A stretch of DNA of 64,000 bases from UBA6623 sp965238125 (GCA_965238125.1 OZ250179.1:806001-870000), one strand, 5' to 3'. Positions 1-8,662 are shown, numbered from the stretch's first letter. Notes: generated by a model from the letters alone, not told the origin. Program-made: numbers and translations.

Positions 1-38
1 CGGAAACCTTTGAGGCGCGTTTCCCGCGCCCCTGTCGG

Positions 39-993
39 TTAGGCGAAGACCGTCGTTTCCCGCACCTTGCCAGTGAGTTCGGCATAGGTCAGACGCTTGC
101 CGAAGATCCGCGACACGATAGCGCTGAACCGGCCAGCGTCCCCGCGACCGTTCTTCCGGTTGTTGTAGCGGAAGCACTCTTCGTCGAGATACCTGAACAA
201 GTGGAAGGGCTCCACGCTGACGTAGGACCCGTGGAGTGCCCGCTTAACCAAGCTCCAGAAGTTCTCCATGCCGTTGGTGTGGACCCGCTCTTTGACGTAG
301 GCTTCGGCGTGGTTGATGACTTCGTGGGCGTAGTCGGACTCCAGCCCGTCGTAGCTTTTGAGTTCATCGGTGAACAGCGCGGCTCCCGACTCCACGTTGT
401 CTCGTATCAGCCCTTGGAGTTGTTTCTTGCGGCGCTTGGCTACGACCTCGGTACGAACCTCGCCGCCGCGCTCAAGGACACCAGCGACGATGGTCTTACC
501 AACGGGACCGCGCCCATGGATCTTCTGGCGGCGTTTCTTTAGCGTGCATGTTGCGGGACTTGCCACCGATGAAAGTCTCATCCGCTTCGATTTCGCCCGA
601 CAACTTGCCTTCGCGCTCATCTTGCATTGCCAAGCGGATGCGGTGAAGCACGAACCATGCCGATTTTTGGGTGATACCCAAAGCTCGGTGGATCTCCCAA
701 GAGCTGACGCCGTTCTTGCAGTTGGCGATCATCCAAATTGCAGCCAGCCATTTGTCGAGCTTGATGGGAGAATCTTCAAAGATGGTTCCGACCTTCACGC
801 TGAACTGGCTCTTGGAGTGGCGGGTCTTGCACTGCCACACCCGGCGAGACTTGACAAAGCCGACGTTTTTGGAGCCACAGGTGGGGCACGCGACGCCATC
901 GGGCCAGCGTCTAACCACAAGATAATTCACGCAGTTGTCAGGATCGGAGAAGTAGAGAATTGCTTCTTGCAAGGTCTTTGGTTCGCGTTCCAT
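39..993 (-). pseudogene. IS1595-family transposase, frameshifted
   Basis: Two overlapping frames together make one ISXO2-like transposase of about 315 residues. The N-terminal part (start at 993) has a zinc ribbon (CPTCGSKNVGF, CKTR) and the first catalytic Asp in EADETFIGGKSRNMH. The second frame continues KKRRQKIHGRGPVGKTIVAG, then FTDELKSYDG (second Asp) and HTNGMENFWSLVK, the conserved NxxE-type region. The join is at about 536-545, where one extra base after the GCT codon (GCTAAAGAAA instead of GCTAAGAAA) shifts the frame. I see no convincing slippery site, so an indel is likelier than programmed frameshifting. The copy is probably inactive unless the extra base is a sequencing error. 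Confidence 0.8.
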
Positions 994-999
994 GATTCA

Positions 1000-1028
1000 A
1001 TAGTACACGAGAACGTCTGATGAGTCAA
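1000..1028 (-). promoter_or_regulatory. Sigma70-like promoter of the IS1595 transposase
   Basis: On the minus strand a -35 box TTGACT (1028-1023) and a -10 box TACTAT (1005-1000) are separated by exactly 17 nt. The expected transcription start falls at or next to the ATG at 993, so the transposase mRNA would be leaderless or nearly so. This is seen by eye only. Confidence 0.4.
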
Positions 1029-1057
1029 GTATATTCTTACCCAAAAAAGGCCCAATA

Positions 1058-3850
1058 GTGGCCGGCCAAACTCTCTCGCATTACCGCATTACCGAGAAGC
1101 TCGGCGAAGGCGGCATGGGTGTCGTCTACAAGGCCGAGGACACATCGTTAGACCGTCCTGTCGCGCTGAAGTTCCTCGCTGCACATCTCGTTTTTGACGA
1201 GGAAGTACGCAAGCGCTTCGAGCGCGAAGCGAAAGCAGCCGCTGCCCTGAACCATCCCAACATTTGCACCGTCCACGAAATCGCTGAGGCCAACGGTGCC
1301 ACCTTCATCGCGATGGCCTTCCTCGAAGGGGAAGGTCTTGACAAGAAGATCGAAGCGGGACCACTGAAGCTCAAGGACGCTCTCGACATCGCCGTCCAAG
1401 TCGCCCAGGGGCTGCAAGCGGCCCATGAGAAGAAGATTGTCCACAGGGACATCAAGCCCGGCAATCTGATGATCACCGGCTCGGGCTCTAAGCAGCTCGC
1501 CACAATCATGGACTTCGGCCTGGCCCAGTTGGCTGACTGGTCCAGACTCAGCCGTGACGACACGACGTTCGGCACGGTGGCTTACATGTCACCGGAGCAG
1601 ACCTACGGCGCCGACGTCGATCATCGCACCGACATATGGGCGCTTGGCGTGGTGATTTACGAGATGGTCACCGGTCAGCGGCCGTTCAAGGGCCACTACG
1701 ACAAGGCGATCATGTATTCGATCACCAGCGAAGAGCCGGAGCCGATGACGGGCTTGCGCACCGGTGTTCCGATGGAGCTAGAACTCTTGGTCAACAAGGC
1801 GCTCGCTAAGGAGGCCGAGAAGCGCTATCAGAGTACGGCTGACATGGTGGTGGATCTGGAGTCGCTGGGTGACAAGTTGAAGTCGGGCAAGTCCACCCTC
1901 CTCAAGACCCAAGGAGCTAGTCATACCGTGGTGACTCAGCCCGTCGATGTCACCGAGAAACCTTCGGATCATCCGCTGGTCAAGTACCGTGTCATCGAGA
2001 ACCTGGAAGAACAGGACGACACCGTCCTCTACCGTGCCGAGGACACTCAGCTCAAACGTCTTGTCAATGTTCGCGTCGTGCCGCAATCCTCGGCCCATAG
2101 GATCGAGCGCCGGCAGCGTCTCCAGCGACGAGCCGTTCTGGCCTTGCTAGCTGCCTCCTTGGCCCTTTCGGCCCTGCTGTGGTTCCGCGGCCCCTGGTCG
2201 GATGCCCCCCAGCAGCCGGTCCGGTTTTCCTTCACCCCCGAGGATCTCTTGACCTTCAGGTCAGCGCCCGCCGTGATCTCGCCGGACGGCAGACACATCG
2301 TTTTCGTCTCTGTCGAAGGTGGAGAACGCAACCTTTGGGTGAGGGACCTCGACCGCGAGACGCCCCGCAAACTCGAGGGAACCGAAGGGGCCGAAGATCC
2401 CTTCTGGTCCCCAGATGGCCAGTCGATCGGCTTTGGAACCGAAGCAGAGTTGAAGCGCATTCCTCTCAGCGGGGGCGAGCCGATGACTCTGTGCGACTTG
2501 CCTCGAGCCGGAGCACAGTTCTTGCGAGGGTCGTGGAGTCCCGATGGTGAACAGATCGTCTACTCGGCCTCCTTCCAGTTGTTCCAAGTGCCCTCTCGAG
2601 GCGGCACTCCCAAGCTTCTCTTCGAGCCGGAAGAGGCCGAAAGCAGTAGCCATATAGCCTTTATTTTCCCTTACTTCCTGCCTGTGACAGAAGGCTCGCG
2701 GGGGCTGGTCTACTCGTTTGGCCCTGGCTCAAGCGATCGCAAATTGGGAGTCCTGGATCTCAAGACCGGGGAGCGCCGGGAACTGGTTCCCGGAACCGCA
2801 CCCGTTTACTCAGCTTCGGGCCACCTTGTCTACCAGGACAGCTTCGATCCGGACTCCGGCCTGCGAGCTGTGCCTTTCTCGCTGCAGACTCTGACCCCGA
2901 CCGGAGAAGCCTTCCCGGTCGTTGAAACCGGGCGTCACCCCAGTGTGGCGCTAAACGGAACGCTGGTTTATTTCGATGGCGCCGGCGGCGAAGGTGTGAA
3001 CTTGGTGTCGCGAGACCGCGAGGGGAAAAGACTGGGGACGATCGGGCAGGCGCAGGAACACATCGAGCATCTCGCCCTTTCTCCGGACGGCAGGAGCGTG
3101 GCGGTAGAGGCTTGGGAGGCGGACGGCAACCGGGACATTTGGGTTCACGACGCCGTGCGCGGGACCAAGACACGGCTCACCTTCCATCCCGCCAGCGACG
3201 GCCATCCGGCCTGGTCGCCCTCAGGCGGGCATATCGCCTTTGACTCGGACCGCGGTGGCGGCATCGGCATCTTCAGCAAGCCCGCCGACGGCAGCGGCGA
3301 AGCCGTCCTGTTGGGAGGGGAGGATGCCGGGGGGATGGCTCCTGATTGGTCCCGCGACGGGGAGCTTGTGATCTGCTCGGCAAGGCAAAGTGAAGACACG
3401 GGGGATGATCTGTGGCTCCTCAAGCCCAAAGCAGGCGGGGAGGGATATGAGCGAACCCTCTATCTAAGGACCGCGGCTGACGAACGAATCCCCGTCTTCT
3501 CGCCCGACGGCCGATATGTCGCCTATGTGTCGAGTGAATCGGGTCGAAGCGAGATCTACGTTAGACCTTTTCCCGAGGGTAAGGGCAAGTGGCAGGTTTC
3601 GATCAGCGGTGGCACGCAACCCCGCTGGAGAAGGGACGGCAAGGAATTGTTCTACGTCGAAGAGGACCAACTCATGGCTGTCTCGGTTTCGACGGCCCAA
3701 GACTTCTCGTGGGCAACACCTACTGAATCTCGCATAATATACTGTCAATCGAGACAAAGAGAAGACTGTTTCCAGAAAGCGGTAATCAAGCGCGGTTTGC
3801 GGCGCATTCGCCGCAGCGCTTTGCGGGCGCGCTCGTCGAGTTCCCAGTAG
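1058..3850 (+). CDS. Ser/Thr protein kinase with TolB-like propeller, 3' end disrupted by IS630
   Basis: Membrane-anchored Hanks-type kinase. It starts at GTG 1058, with an AAAAAAGG ribosome site 8 nt upstream. Residues 1-285 are a complete kinase domain: GEGGMGVV glycine loop, VALKFL lysine, HRDIKPGN near residue 130, and DFG near residue 152 followed by an APE-like SPEQ. At about 305-345 there is a second, degenerate copy of an N-lobe (YRVIENLEEQDD, AEDTQLKR). One transmembrane helix lies near residues 358-377, followed by about 500 residues of WD40/TolB repeats (SPDGR, WSPDG motifs), likely extracytoplasmic. The gene's own sequence stops at 3720. The last 43 codons are read from the inserted IS630 end. 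Removing IS630 and the neighbouring IS1380 rejoins the frame to AGG GTG TGA, giving ...SWATPRV and a stop. The predicted role is sensing and phosphorylation signalling; substrates are unknown. The lost tail is only a few residues, so the protein may still work. Confidence 0.9.
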   Translation: MAGQTLSHYRITEKLGEGGMGVVYKAEDTSLDRPVALKFLAAHLVFDEEVRKRFEREAKAAAALNHPNICTVHEIAEANGATFIAMAFLEGEGLDKKIEAGPLKLKDALDIAVQVAQGLQAAHEKKIVHRDIKPGNLMITGSGSKQLATIMDFGLAQLADWSRLSRDDTTFGTVAYMSPEQTYGADVDHRTDIWALGVVIYEMVTGQRPFKGHYDKAIMYSITSEEPEPMTGLRTGVPMELELLVNKALAKEAEKRYQSTADMVVDLESLGDKLKSGKSTLLKTQGASHTVVTQPVDVTEKPSDHPLVKYRVIENLEEQDDTVLYRAEDTQLKRLVNVRVVPQSSAHRIERRQRLQRRAVLALLAASLALSALLWFRGPWSDAPQQPVRFSFTPEDLLTFRSAPAVISPDGRHIVFVSVEGGERNLWVRDLDRETPRKLEGTEGAEDPFWSPDGQSIGFGTEAELKRIPLSGGEPMTLCDLPRAGAQFLRGSWSPDGEQIVYSASFQLFQVPSRGGTPKLLFEPEEAESSSHIAFIFPYFLPVTEGSRGLVYSFGPGSSDRKLGVLDLKTGERRELVPGTAPVYSASGHLVYQDSFDPDSGLRAVPFSLQTLTPTGEAFPVVETGRHPSVALNGTLVYFDGAGGEGVNLVSRDREGKRLGTIGQAQEHIEHLALSPDGRSVAVEAWEADGNRDIWVHDAVRGTKTRLTFHPASDGHPAWSPSGGHIAFDSDRGGGIGIFSKPADGSGEAVLLGGEDAGGMAPDWSRDGELVICSARQSEDTGDDLWLLKPKAGGEGYERTLYLRTAADERIPVFSPDGRYVAYVSSESGRSEIYVRPFPEGKGKWQVSISGGTQPRWRRDGKELFYVEEDQLMAVSVSTAQDFSWATPTESRIIYCQSRQREDCFQKAVIKRGLRRIRRSALRARSSSSQ

Positions 3851-4760
3851 TCCTTCGGGCAGACGTTGGGCAACTCGTGCTGCTTCCAGTACGCCCAAAT
3901 GTATTCCACCGGGTTCAACTCCGGCGCATAGGGCGGCAAGTACTCCGTTGCGATGTGATCCTCGGAGAGCTGGATGAACTCCCGCACCAGGCGGCTGCGG
4001 TGCGCCGGCAGCCGGTCCCAGACGATCAGCAGTGGGCCGTCGATGTGGCGCACCAAAGCCTTCAGGAAGTCGATGACCTCCAGCTCGCCGATCGCGCCGG
4101 GATAGAGCCGGAAGTAAAAGTTGCGCAACGTCAGCCCGGCCGACACCGACAGCTTGTCCCAGTTGAAGTTGAACTCCAACACCGGTGTCTCGCCGCGCGG
4201 CGCCCAGGTGCGGCAACGATGCGGCTTCTGACTCAATCCGCTTTCGTCGATGAAGACGATCGTACGTTCTTCTTTGCGGGCTTTTTTTTAATGGCCGGCC
4301 AAGTCTTGCGCTGCCAGCCGCGGATGGCCTCTTCGTTGCGCTCCCGCGCTTTGCCGACGGGCCGTTGCGGGCTCCAACCGAGCGCCCGCAGGATCTTCCA
4401 GACATGGCCCTCGTGATAGCGCACGCCGAACTCGTCTCCGATCAGACGAGCGACCCGCGGACAGCTCCACAGCGGCGTCGGGAAGCCGTGCGCCTCGGGG
4501 TCTTCCAGCAGCAACGCCTCGAGGCGTTCGAGCTGCGCGGCGTCCAACAGCGGCTTACGGCCGGCGCGGCCGGCCTGGCGCAACCCGGCTTCGCCGTCAC
4601 GCCGGTATCGTCGCAGCCACTCGCTGACGCTTTGCCGCGCGACCTTCAATCGCCTCGCTGTCTCGGACTGACTACAGCCTTGCTCGACCAACCGGATCGC
4701 TTTGAAACGGCGCTTCTCCAGGGCCTCGAAATCCCGCCGTACGCCTTTTGTGTTTCCCAT
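3745..4760 (-). CDS. IS630 transposase, made by programmed -1 frameshift (copy 1)
   Basis: The upstream frame (4760 to 4233, 175 codons from ATG 4760) carries the helix-turn-helix DNA-binding region (CSQSETARRLKVARQSVSEW) and a winged helix. It runs into a run of eight A residues followed by G at 4289-4281. Slipping back one base on A AAA AAG enters the second frame, which supplies all catalytic residues: FIDESG (first Asp), LLIVWDRLPAHRS (second Asp) and NPVEYIWAYWK (Glu). The fused product is about 338 residues, typical of the family. The longer 313-codon frame overlapping it is a shadow. It differs from the second copy at a few residues (for example RLYPG versus PLYPG), so the copies are recent but not identical. 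Confidence 0.88.
4281..4290 (-). promoter_or_regulatory. Slippery heptamer for -1 frameshifting in IS630
   Basis: Eight consecutive A residues followed by G on the coding strand contain A AAA AAG in the correct phase for -1 slippage between the two transposase frames. The same site is conserved in the second copy at 52234-52241. Confidence 0.75.
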
Positions 4761-4819
4761 ACATACAAAGACGTACGTACCCCAAAAAGGTGTCACTTTA
4801 TTTTCCGAGACTCAATAGG

Positions 4820-6485
4820 CCAGGATTTCCATTTTGGCCCTGGCACGGTCACAGGATACACCCCCGCTGCGCCGAATACCACGTCTTTTCGCGCTGAACC
4901 CTGCACATCACCTCCGCCGGTAGGCGCCAGGGCTCGTCCGTCCGCTCACAGACGTTGATTGAGCGGACTGAACGGCGCTCCGGCCGACACTGCTCCCTGC
5001 GAAACCTTTTTGGAGTCAAAAACTGTTGATCCTCGCCCGGGCAACGCTACCCACCCGGCACAGGCAGCGCCCAGATCCTATGCAGCATGTCACCGAACAG
5101 CCGCCGGTTCAGATGCCCCTCCGCCAGCAGCAACCAGTAGTAGCGAGCATGCTTGACCAGCCGACCGCCGGTCTTCATCAACCTGTGTTGCAAACTCGTT
5201 AGCGACCAGCTTTTGATTCGCTGCGGCAGCCCTAGCCGCCGCCACAGGTTGCCCAGGTTGTAGGCCGGCACGCTGAGTTGCAGCCGTACCTCGTTGGCTC
5301 GGAAGCGGTGACACGACAAGCGGGTCCAGTGCGTGGCCTGTTTGCCTTCTTTGATCCACTGCTCCGCCGTGCCGCGCTTGTTGTAGAACCGCACGACCGA
5401 GCGGCTCGGCAAGCTCATGCTCGTCACGACAAATCCGACGCGCGGGAATAGTTCGCCCTGGTGATGCTCGACCTTGGCGACAACTCGCCTTGCCTTCGAC
5501 CAGCTCTCGGCCTGATAGCGAAAACTCTTGTAGCGCACTAGGGGCTTGGCGTTCGGCCTGCCCGGTGGCCGAAACAGGATGTCCTCGATCTCCAGCTCCA
5601 GGCTCTTGTTCGCCGGGATGCGAATCACGTAGTCCACGCCGCGCTCCTCCATCGCCTCGTAGATCTCGGGCTTGGCGAAGGCGGCGTCGGCGCGGAACGT
5701 CACCTGTTTGCCCTCCGCCTGTTGTCGTTCGATCTCCGGCAGTAGCAGCTCGTCCCAGTCCTCGGCGCTGTGCACGTTGCCGGGACGCAGCTTCGCGCCT
5801 AGGCAGTCGCCGTGCTGGTTGAACAGCAACAGCGGGTGATAGCAGAGGGACTCAAAATGGCCGTTGTAGGCACTGCCTTCCTGTTGGCCGTGGACGGGGC
5901 TCTCCGTGGAGTCCATGTCGAGCACCACGCGGTCTGAACCGTCGGGAGCTTCGGCTTGCGCGACCAGCTCCCGGTTCACTGCCATCAGCCCCAGCAAGTT
6001 CTCTTCGCTCGCCAGCATCTCCGTCTCGAAGCCATGCAGCGTCGAGGTCAAGGCTGCTCCGCGATCCCAGTTCCTCTTCGAGCCGATCAAGCGAAAGGTC
6101 GGATCGGCGGATACTCGAACGGCGTCATTGAGGTCCTCGTAGCCAGCGAGTCGGCTGTAGACCGACTGCCGCAGCAGATCGGCCAGCGCGAACTTCTTGT
6201 TCAAGCCTTGTCGCGAGTCGCTGAGATGCTCGTCGATCAGCTTCCCGAGTCCGAGTCGTTCATCCAGTTCGCGAACGAGAATCAGACCGCCATCCGAGGT
6301 GACTCGCGATCCTTGGAAATCGACTTTGAGAAATCCATTGAACGTGAGCTGAAACGGCTTGTTTTCTTTTTCACCCATCGGGTGTTGACCTCCATGGCGT
6401 CCTTATCGGGCTCTAGCCCCTATCAATAAAGACGCTGAAGGTCGCTGGATGGTCTGAAGCTCATACATCAAATTGAAAATGCGGG
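4820..6485 (-). mobile_element. IS1380-family element, subtype A, copy 1 (1666 bp)
   Basis: Ends are defined by comparison with three other copies: CCAGGATTTCC at 4820 and an inward-facing CCCGCATTTTCA at 6485. Flanks are ATAGG on the left and TTAGG on the right, four of five bases matching a 5-bp target duplication. It shares its subtype, including the 107-nt leader before the transposase start, with the element at 52783-54448. It sits directly after IS630 at the end of the kinase gene. Confidence 0.88.
5047..6378 (-). CDS. IS1380 transposase (443 aa)
   Basis: Full-length IS1380-family DDE transposase starting MGEKENKPFQLTF. Catalytic residues are visible at VVLDMDSTESPVHG (first Asp), FRADAAFAKPEIYE (second Asp) and NKRGTAEQWIKEGK (Glu). 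There is a beta-strand insertion between the second Asp and Glu, as is usual in this family. It is identical to the 52890 copy except for an SVPAYNLG versus SVLAYNLG difference. It differs by roughly a tenth of its residues from the 12430 and 62552 copies. No frameshift is seen, so it is probably active. Confidence 0.95.
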   Translation of the reverse strand: MGEKENKPFQLTFNGFLKVDFQGSRVTSDGGLILVRELDERLGLGKLIDEHLSDSRQGLNKKFALADLLRQSVYSRLAGYEDLNDAVRVSADPTFRLIGSKRNWDRGAALTSTLHGFETEMLASEENLLGLMAVNRELVAQAEAPDGSDRVVLDMDSTESPVHGQQEGSAYNGHFESLCYHPLLLFNQHGDCLGAKLRPGNVHSAEDWDELLLPEIERQQAEGKQVTFRADAAFAKPEIYEAMEERGVDYVIRIPANKSLELEIEDILFRPPGRPNAKPLVRYKSFRYQAESWSKARRVVAKVEHHQGELFPRVGFVVTSMSLPSRSVVRFYNKRGTAEQWIKEGKQATHWTRLSCHRFRANEVRLQLSVPAYNLGNLWRRLGLPQRIKSWSLTSLQHRLMKTGGRLVKHARYYWLLLAEGHLNRRLFGDMLHRIWALPVPGG

Positions 6486-6499
6486 TTAGGGTGTGAGTG

Positions 6500-6887
6500 A
6501 TGCTCAGCTGTAAGGGAAGCACGCAGAAGATCGAAAGTGATGAGTTCGGAGAAGGCAGGGTGGAGGGAACGTCTCGCGGTCCGGTCCCATCTGCCGCGGT
6601 GCCGCCACTGCCAGCGTTACGTGGGGCAACTGCGGGCCATCGGCGCTGCGGCCCGAATTCTGTGGGGACCGCTACCCATCTCCTTCCTCGTGCATTGTTG
6701 GGAGAGGTGGACGCCCGATACTATCGCTTCGATCATGCCAAGCTGGGGCTCCGAGCGAGTCCACATTCGCCAGGTTCTTGTCGAAGAACAGGAAGAATTC
6801 TATCGTCCGTCAGGAAAAACCGACAGCCCAAAACCTGGACTCAGTGTCCGGGTATGTCACGAATCACAGCAGCCTCTCCGCGCTTAG
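6500..6887 (+). pseudogene. Zinc-finger (anti-sigma zf-HC2-like) small protein, frameshifted
   Basis: The N-terminus MLSCKGSTQKIE (ATG 6500) and, in the next frame, MSSEKAGWRERLAVRSHL followed by PRCRHCQRYVGQLR together match the C..H...C..C zinc-binding pattern of short anti-sigma-factor-like proteins. The two parts are joined by removing one A near 6533 (GAAAGTG to GAAGTG). With that correction the spacing between the first Cys and the His is 27 residues, as I recall for the family. The sequence after about 6700 no longer resembles the family, so the 3' part may be unrelated. It follows the natural end of the kinase gene. Confidence 0.5.
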
Positions 6888-7700
6888 CGATTTCTCGGTG
6901 GAAGAATTCCAGAAGCAGGTCGCGTCTCGCGAGCAAGCCCTTGACCTCCAAGTTCGTCAAGAGCGGACGCAGTTCCTGCGTGAGGATGTCTTCGGTCAGC
7001 GCTCGCAGTCCGTTGTAGAAACGGCGGTCAATCCGAACTAGTCCCTTGGGGTCTTTCAGTTTTTGTACAGACGGAAAGCCCGGGTGAAGTCAACCATCCA
7101 CAATTTCCAATCCTTCGTGATCAGCACGTTCCCCAGGTTTGGATCGGTATTGTAGACAAGCGCGTTGAACGCGCGGACCTGATACATTTGGTCGTTCCAG
7201 CTCGTCAACTCGGGTGGCTGAATCTTCTTCAAAAACCGATCCCTTTCCATCATCAACACGTCGTCGACCCACCAAGTGACCGCCGCCGTCTCGCCACCCA
7301 CTTTTCGCTCCACAGATACCGGCACCATTCGTAGGTCGAGCAACTTATCGAGACGGTAGGCGGCGATGTTGTACGTGTAGCTATCCCGGAAGTTGAGCTC
7401 CGTACCCTGCGACGTCGTGTAACTGAGCTTCCAGACGTCTACGATCTGGATGTGGGCGTCGTGGGTCAGGCGACCATCGGTGAGTGTAGCTCGCTCGGAT
7501 CCGGTGATCCCGACGGAGAGTGACCTCCGCTCGACGACCTCGGCCGTCAACAGGAAGTTTTCCATCTCGGCCCGGCTTAGCTCGGGCAAAGTTGCATCTG
7601 AGGTTTTTTGCGCCAGGGGCACTGGGGACGACAGGGCCACGGTGTCCACAAGGAGGACGAGAAGAAAATACAAGCCGGAACGTTTCACCGTCAGTCTCAT
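6841..7700 (-). pseudogene. Secreted kinase-fold-like protein with a frameshift
   Basis: It starts at ATG 7700 behind a strong AGGAGGT site. A signal peptide (LYFLLVLLVDTVALSSPV) is followed by about 180 residues ending in a region resembling the catalytic segment of HipA/PI3-kinase/FAM20-like folds: VYNTDPNLGNVLI, then WMVDFTRAF about 15 residues later. A TGA at 7058-7056 stops the frame just after LYKN. The -1 frame then continues for about 72 codons without a break (LKDPKGLVRIDRRFYNG, EVKGLLARRDLLLEFFHREI) to a TGA at 6841. Continuity on both sides of the stop suggests a one-base loss. Kinase function is inferred from the two motifs only. Confidence 0.55.
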
Positions 7701-7768
7701 GCTTGACCTCCTGCAGAGTTGTTTGACTCAGATGCCCCTCATTGCTCATTGGTGCCACGGCTAGTGTT

Positions 7769-7969
7769 TCAGGTGCAATCAAGCTTACACCCTTGGCCCG
7801 TAAGCTCGACGCGATCTTTCAAATGCTCGACGGCCGGTACCGCGACTTGATTGCGGACAACGGGCTGAGTTCGGCTGCTCGGTCGTAGAGGCCGCAACAG
7901 GGCCCGGGCTAGTTTCTCCGGTGTCGCGCCTGCAAGGTCGCGTTTTGGATCAATCGTCGGTCTTCCCAT
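7769..7969 (-). CDS. Small conserved-looking hypothetical protein (66 aa)
   Basis: It starts at ATG 7969, five bases after AAGGGAG, and begins MGRPTIDPKRDLAGATPEKL followed by ARALLRPLRP. It is basic and proline-rich with no membrane segment. I recall similar short proteins in Acidobacteria but cannot name a family. It is co-directional with, and 69 bp upstream of, the secreted kinase-fold gene. A translated remnant is the alternative. Confidence 0.4.
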   Translation of the reverse strand: MGRPTIDPKRDLAGATPEKLARALLRPLRPSSRTQPVVRNQVAVPAVEHLKDRVELTGQGCKLDCT

Positions 7970-8046
7970 GCGTCTCCCTTGTCCCAGCGGGAACCTAGGT
8001 TTAGGCCCCCGCCTGGGTGAGAGACACTGTAGCACAACCGCGCTAA

Positions 8047-8078
8047 GCCCGCCACGGGGTTGCAACCCCGTGGCGGGC
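8047..8078. terminator. Perfect 32-nt palindrome, terminator- or REP-like
   Basis: A 16-nt arm starting GCCCGCCACGGGG is followed at once by its exact reverse complement. Then comes AATTTT on the plus side. It lies just downstream of the 8105-8662 gene (minus strand), so it could serve as its terminator, or it may be a palindromic repeat unit. Confidence 0.5.
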
Positions 8079-8104
8079 AATTTTATGTTGGCCTCTGTTG
8101 ACTT

Positions 8105-8662
8105 CTAATTCAGACCCAGTTTCCGCATTTCCATTTCTAGAAAACTCTCCTCTTCTCTCTCTTCATAGAGTTCTTGAGTCCGTTGCAAATCGAGTTCGAT
8201 CTCCTCCTCCTCGACACCCACAACCTTCAGGCTTGTAGGTGGCCTGGAATTCGATTTCTTTGTCCCCTCAGATTCGCCGCGCAACCGATACTGGCCACGG
8301 CTGAGGCGCTCGAACTCTGGCATGTCTATCAGGGTTGAACTGATTCGGTTTGATCCCGACTGACCGTTTTTGAGCACTTCGGCCTCCACGAGGATCTTTC
8401 TGACAGGCGTTACCTTCAGAAGACCATCTCCCTTCTCGGCGATGTACAACAGCGCCTCTTTGAGCTTCTTCCCTGCGATCTCGCTGACCTCGACTCCGAT
8501 TCCGGTTGCCTGCGAACGCTTGGACGGATTATCCGCCAACAGCTCCAATGAGGTCACGACCGAGTCGTACTGCCTCTTGGCCTCGGCGTACTGCCGCTCC
8601 AGCTTATGAACCTTAGCCTCAAGCCGCGACTTTATCTCTTGCAACCTCGATGATTCGTCCAT
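8105..8662 (-). CDS. Coiled-coil hypothetical protein with possible winged-helix region
   Basis: I chose ATG 8662 (AAAGGGG site 5 nt upstream) over an upstream in-frame start at 8719. The product is 185 residues. Residues 1-45 (RLQEIKSRLEAKVHKLERQY) form a heptad-like coiled coil. The middle (LKEALLYIAEKGDGLLKVTP through RISSTLIDMPEFERLSRG) reads like a small winged helix-turn-helix ending in a basic wing (QYRLRGESEG). The C-terminus is acidic. No family is recognised. A DNA-associated regulator is a guess. Confidence 0.7.
   Translation of the reverse strand: MDESSRLQEIKSRLEAKVHKLERQYAEAKRQYDSVVTSLELLADNPSKRSQATGIGVEVSEIAGKKLKEALLYIAEKGDGLLKVTPVRKILVEAEVLKNGQSGSNRISSTLIDMPEFERLSRGQYRLRGESEGTKKSNSRPPTSLKVVGVEEEEIELDLQRTQELYEEREEESFLEMEMRKLGLN

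Larger units (their letters stand above)
1..1050 (-). mobile_element. IS1595-type insertion sequence, left end outside window
   Basis: The first kilobase is occupied by a transposase of the ISXO2-like DDE type, read on the minus strand. The left terminal repeat is not in the window or not recognisable. The right end must lie between the transposase promoter (to 1028) and the kinase start at 1058, so the right boundary is approximate. The element abuts the 5' end of the downstream kinase gene and may have replaced its promoter. Family assignment comes from the zinc-ribbon plus DDE architecture, not from terminal repeats. Confidence 0.75.
3721..4817 (-). mobile_element. IS630-family element, copy 1 (1097 bp)
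   Basis: Compared with the copy at 51673-52769, homology starts and ends at imperfect terminal inverted repeats (TACTGAATCTCG at the left, TATTGAGTCTCG reading inward at the right). Both ends begin with TA, as expected for IS630-type insertion with TA duplication. The element lies inside the 3' end of the kinase gene. It is separated by only two bases from the IS1380 element beginning at 4820. Confidence 0.9.

Noticed and set aside
39..620. Programmed frameshift in the IS1595 transposase
   Set aside because: The junction needs a +1 (or -2) shift at GCTAAAGAAA without a convincing slippery arrangement, so an indel is simpler.
3464..4405. 313-codon frame across IS630 and the kinase end
   Set aside because: It crosses the IS boundary and lacks DDE motifs; the frameshifted pair explains the element.
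7050..7065. Programmed -1 frameshift at CAAAAAC before TGA in the secreted kinase-fold gene
   Set aside because: The heptamer does not fit X XXY YYZ in the reading phase, so a base loss is preferred.
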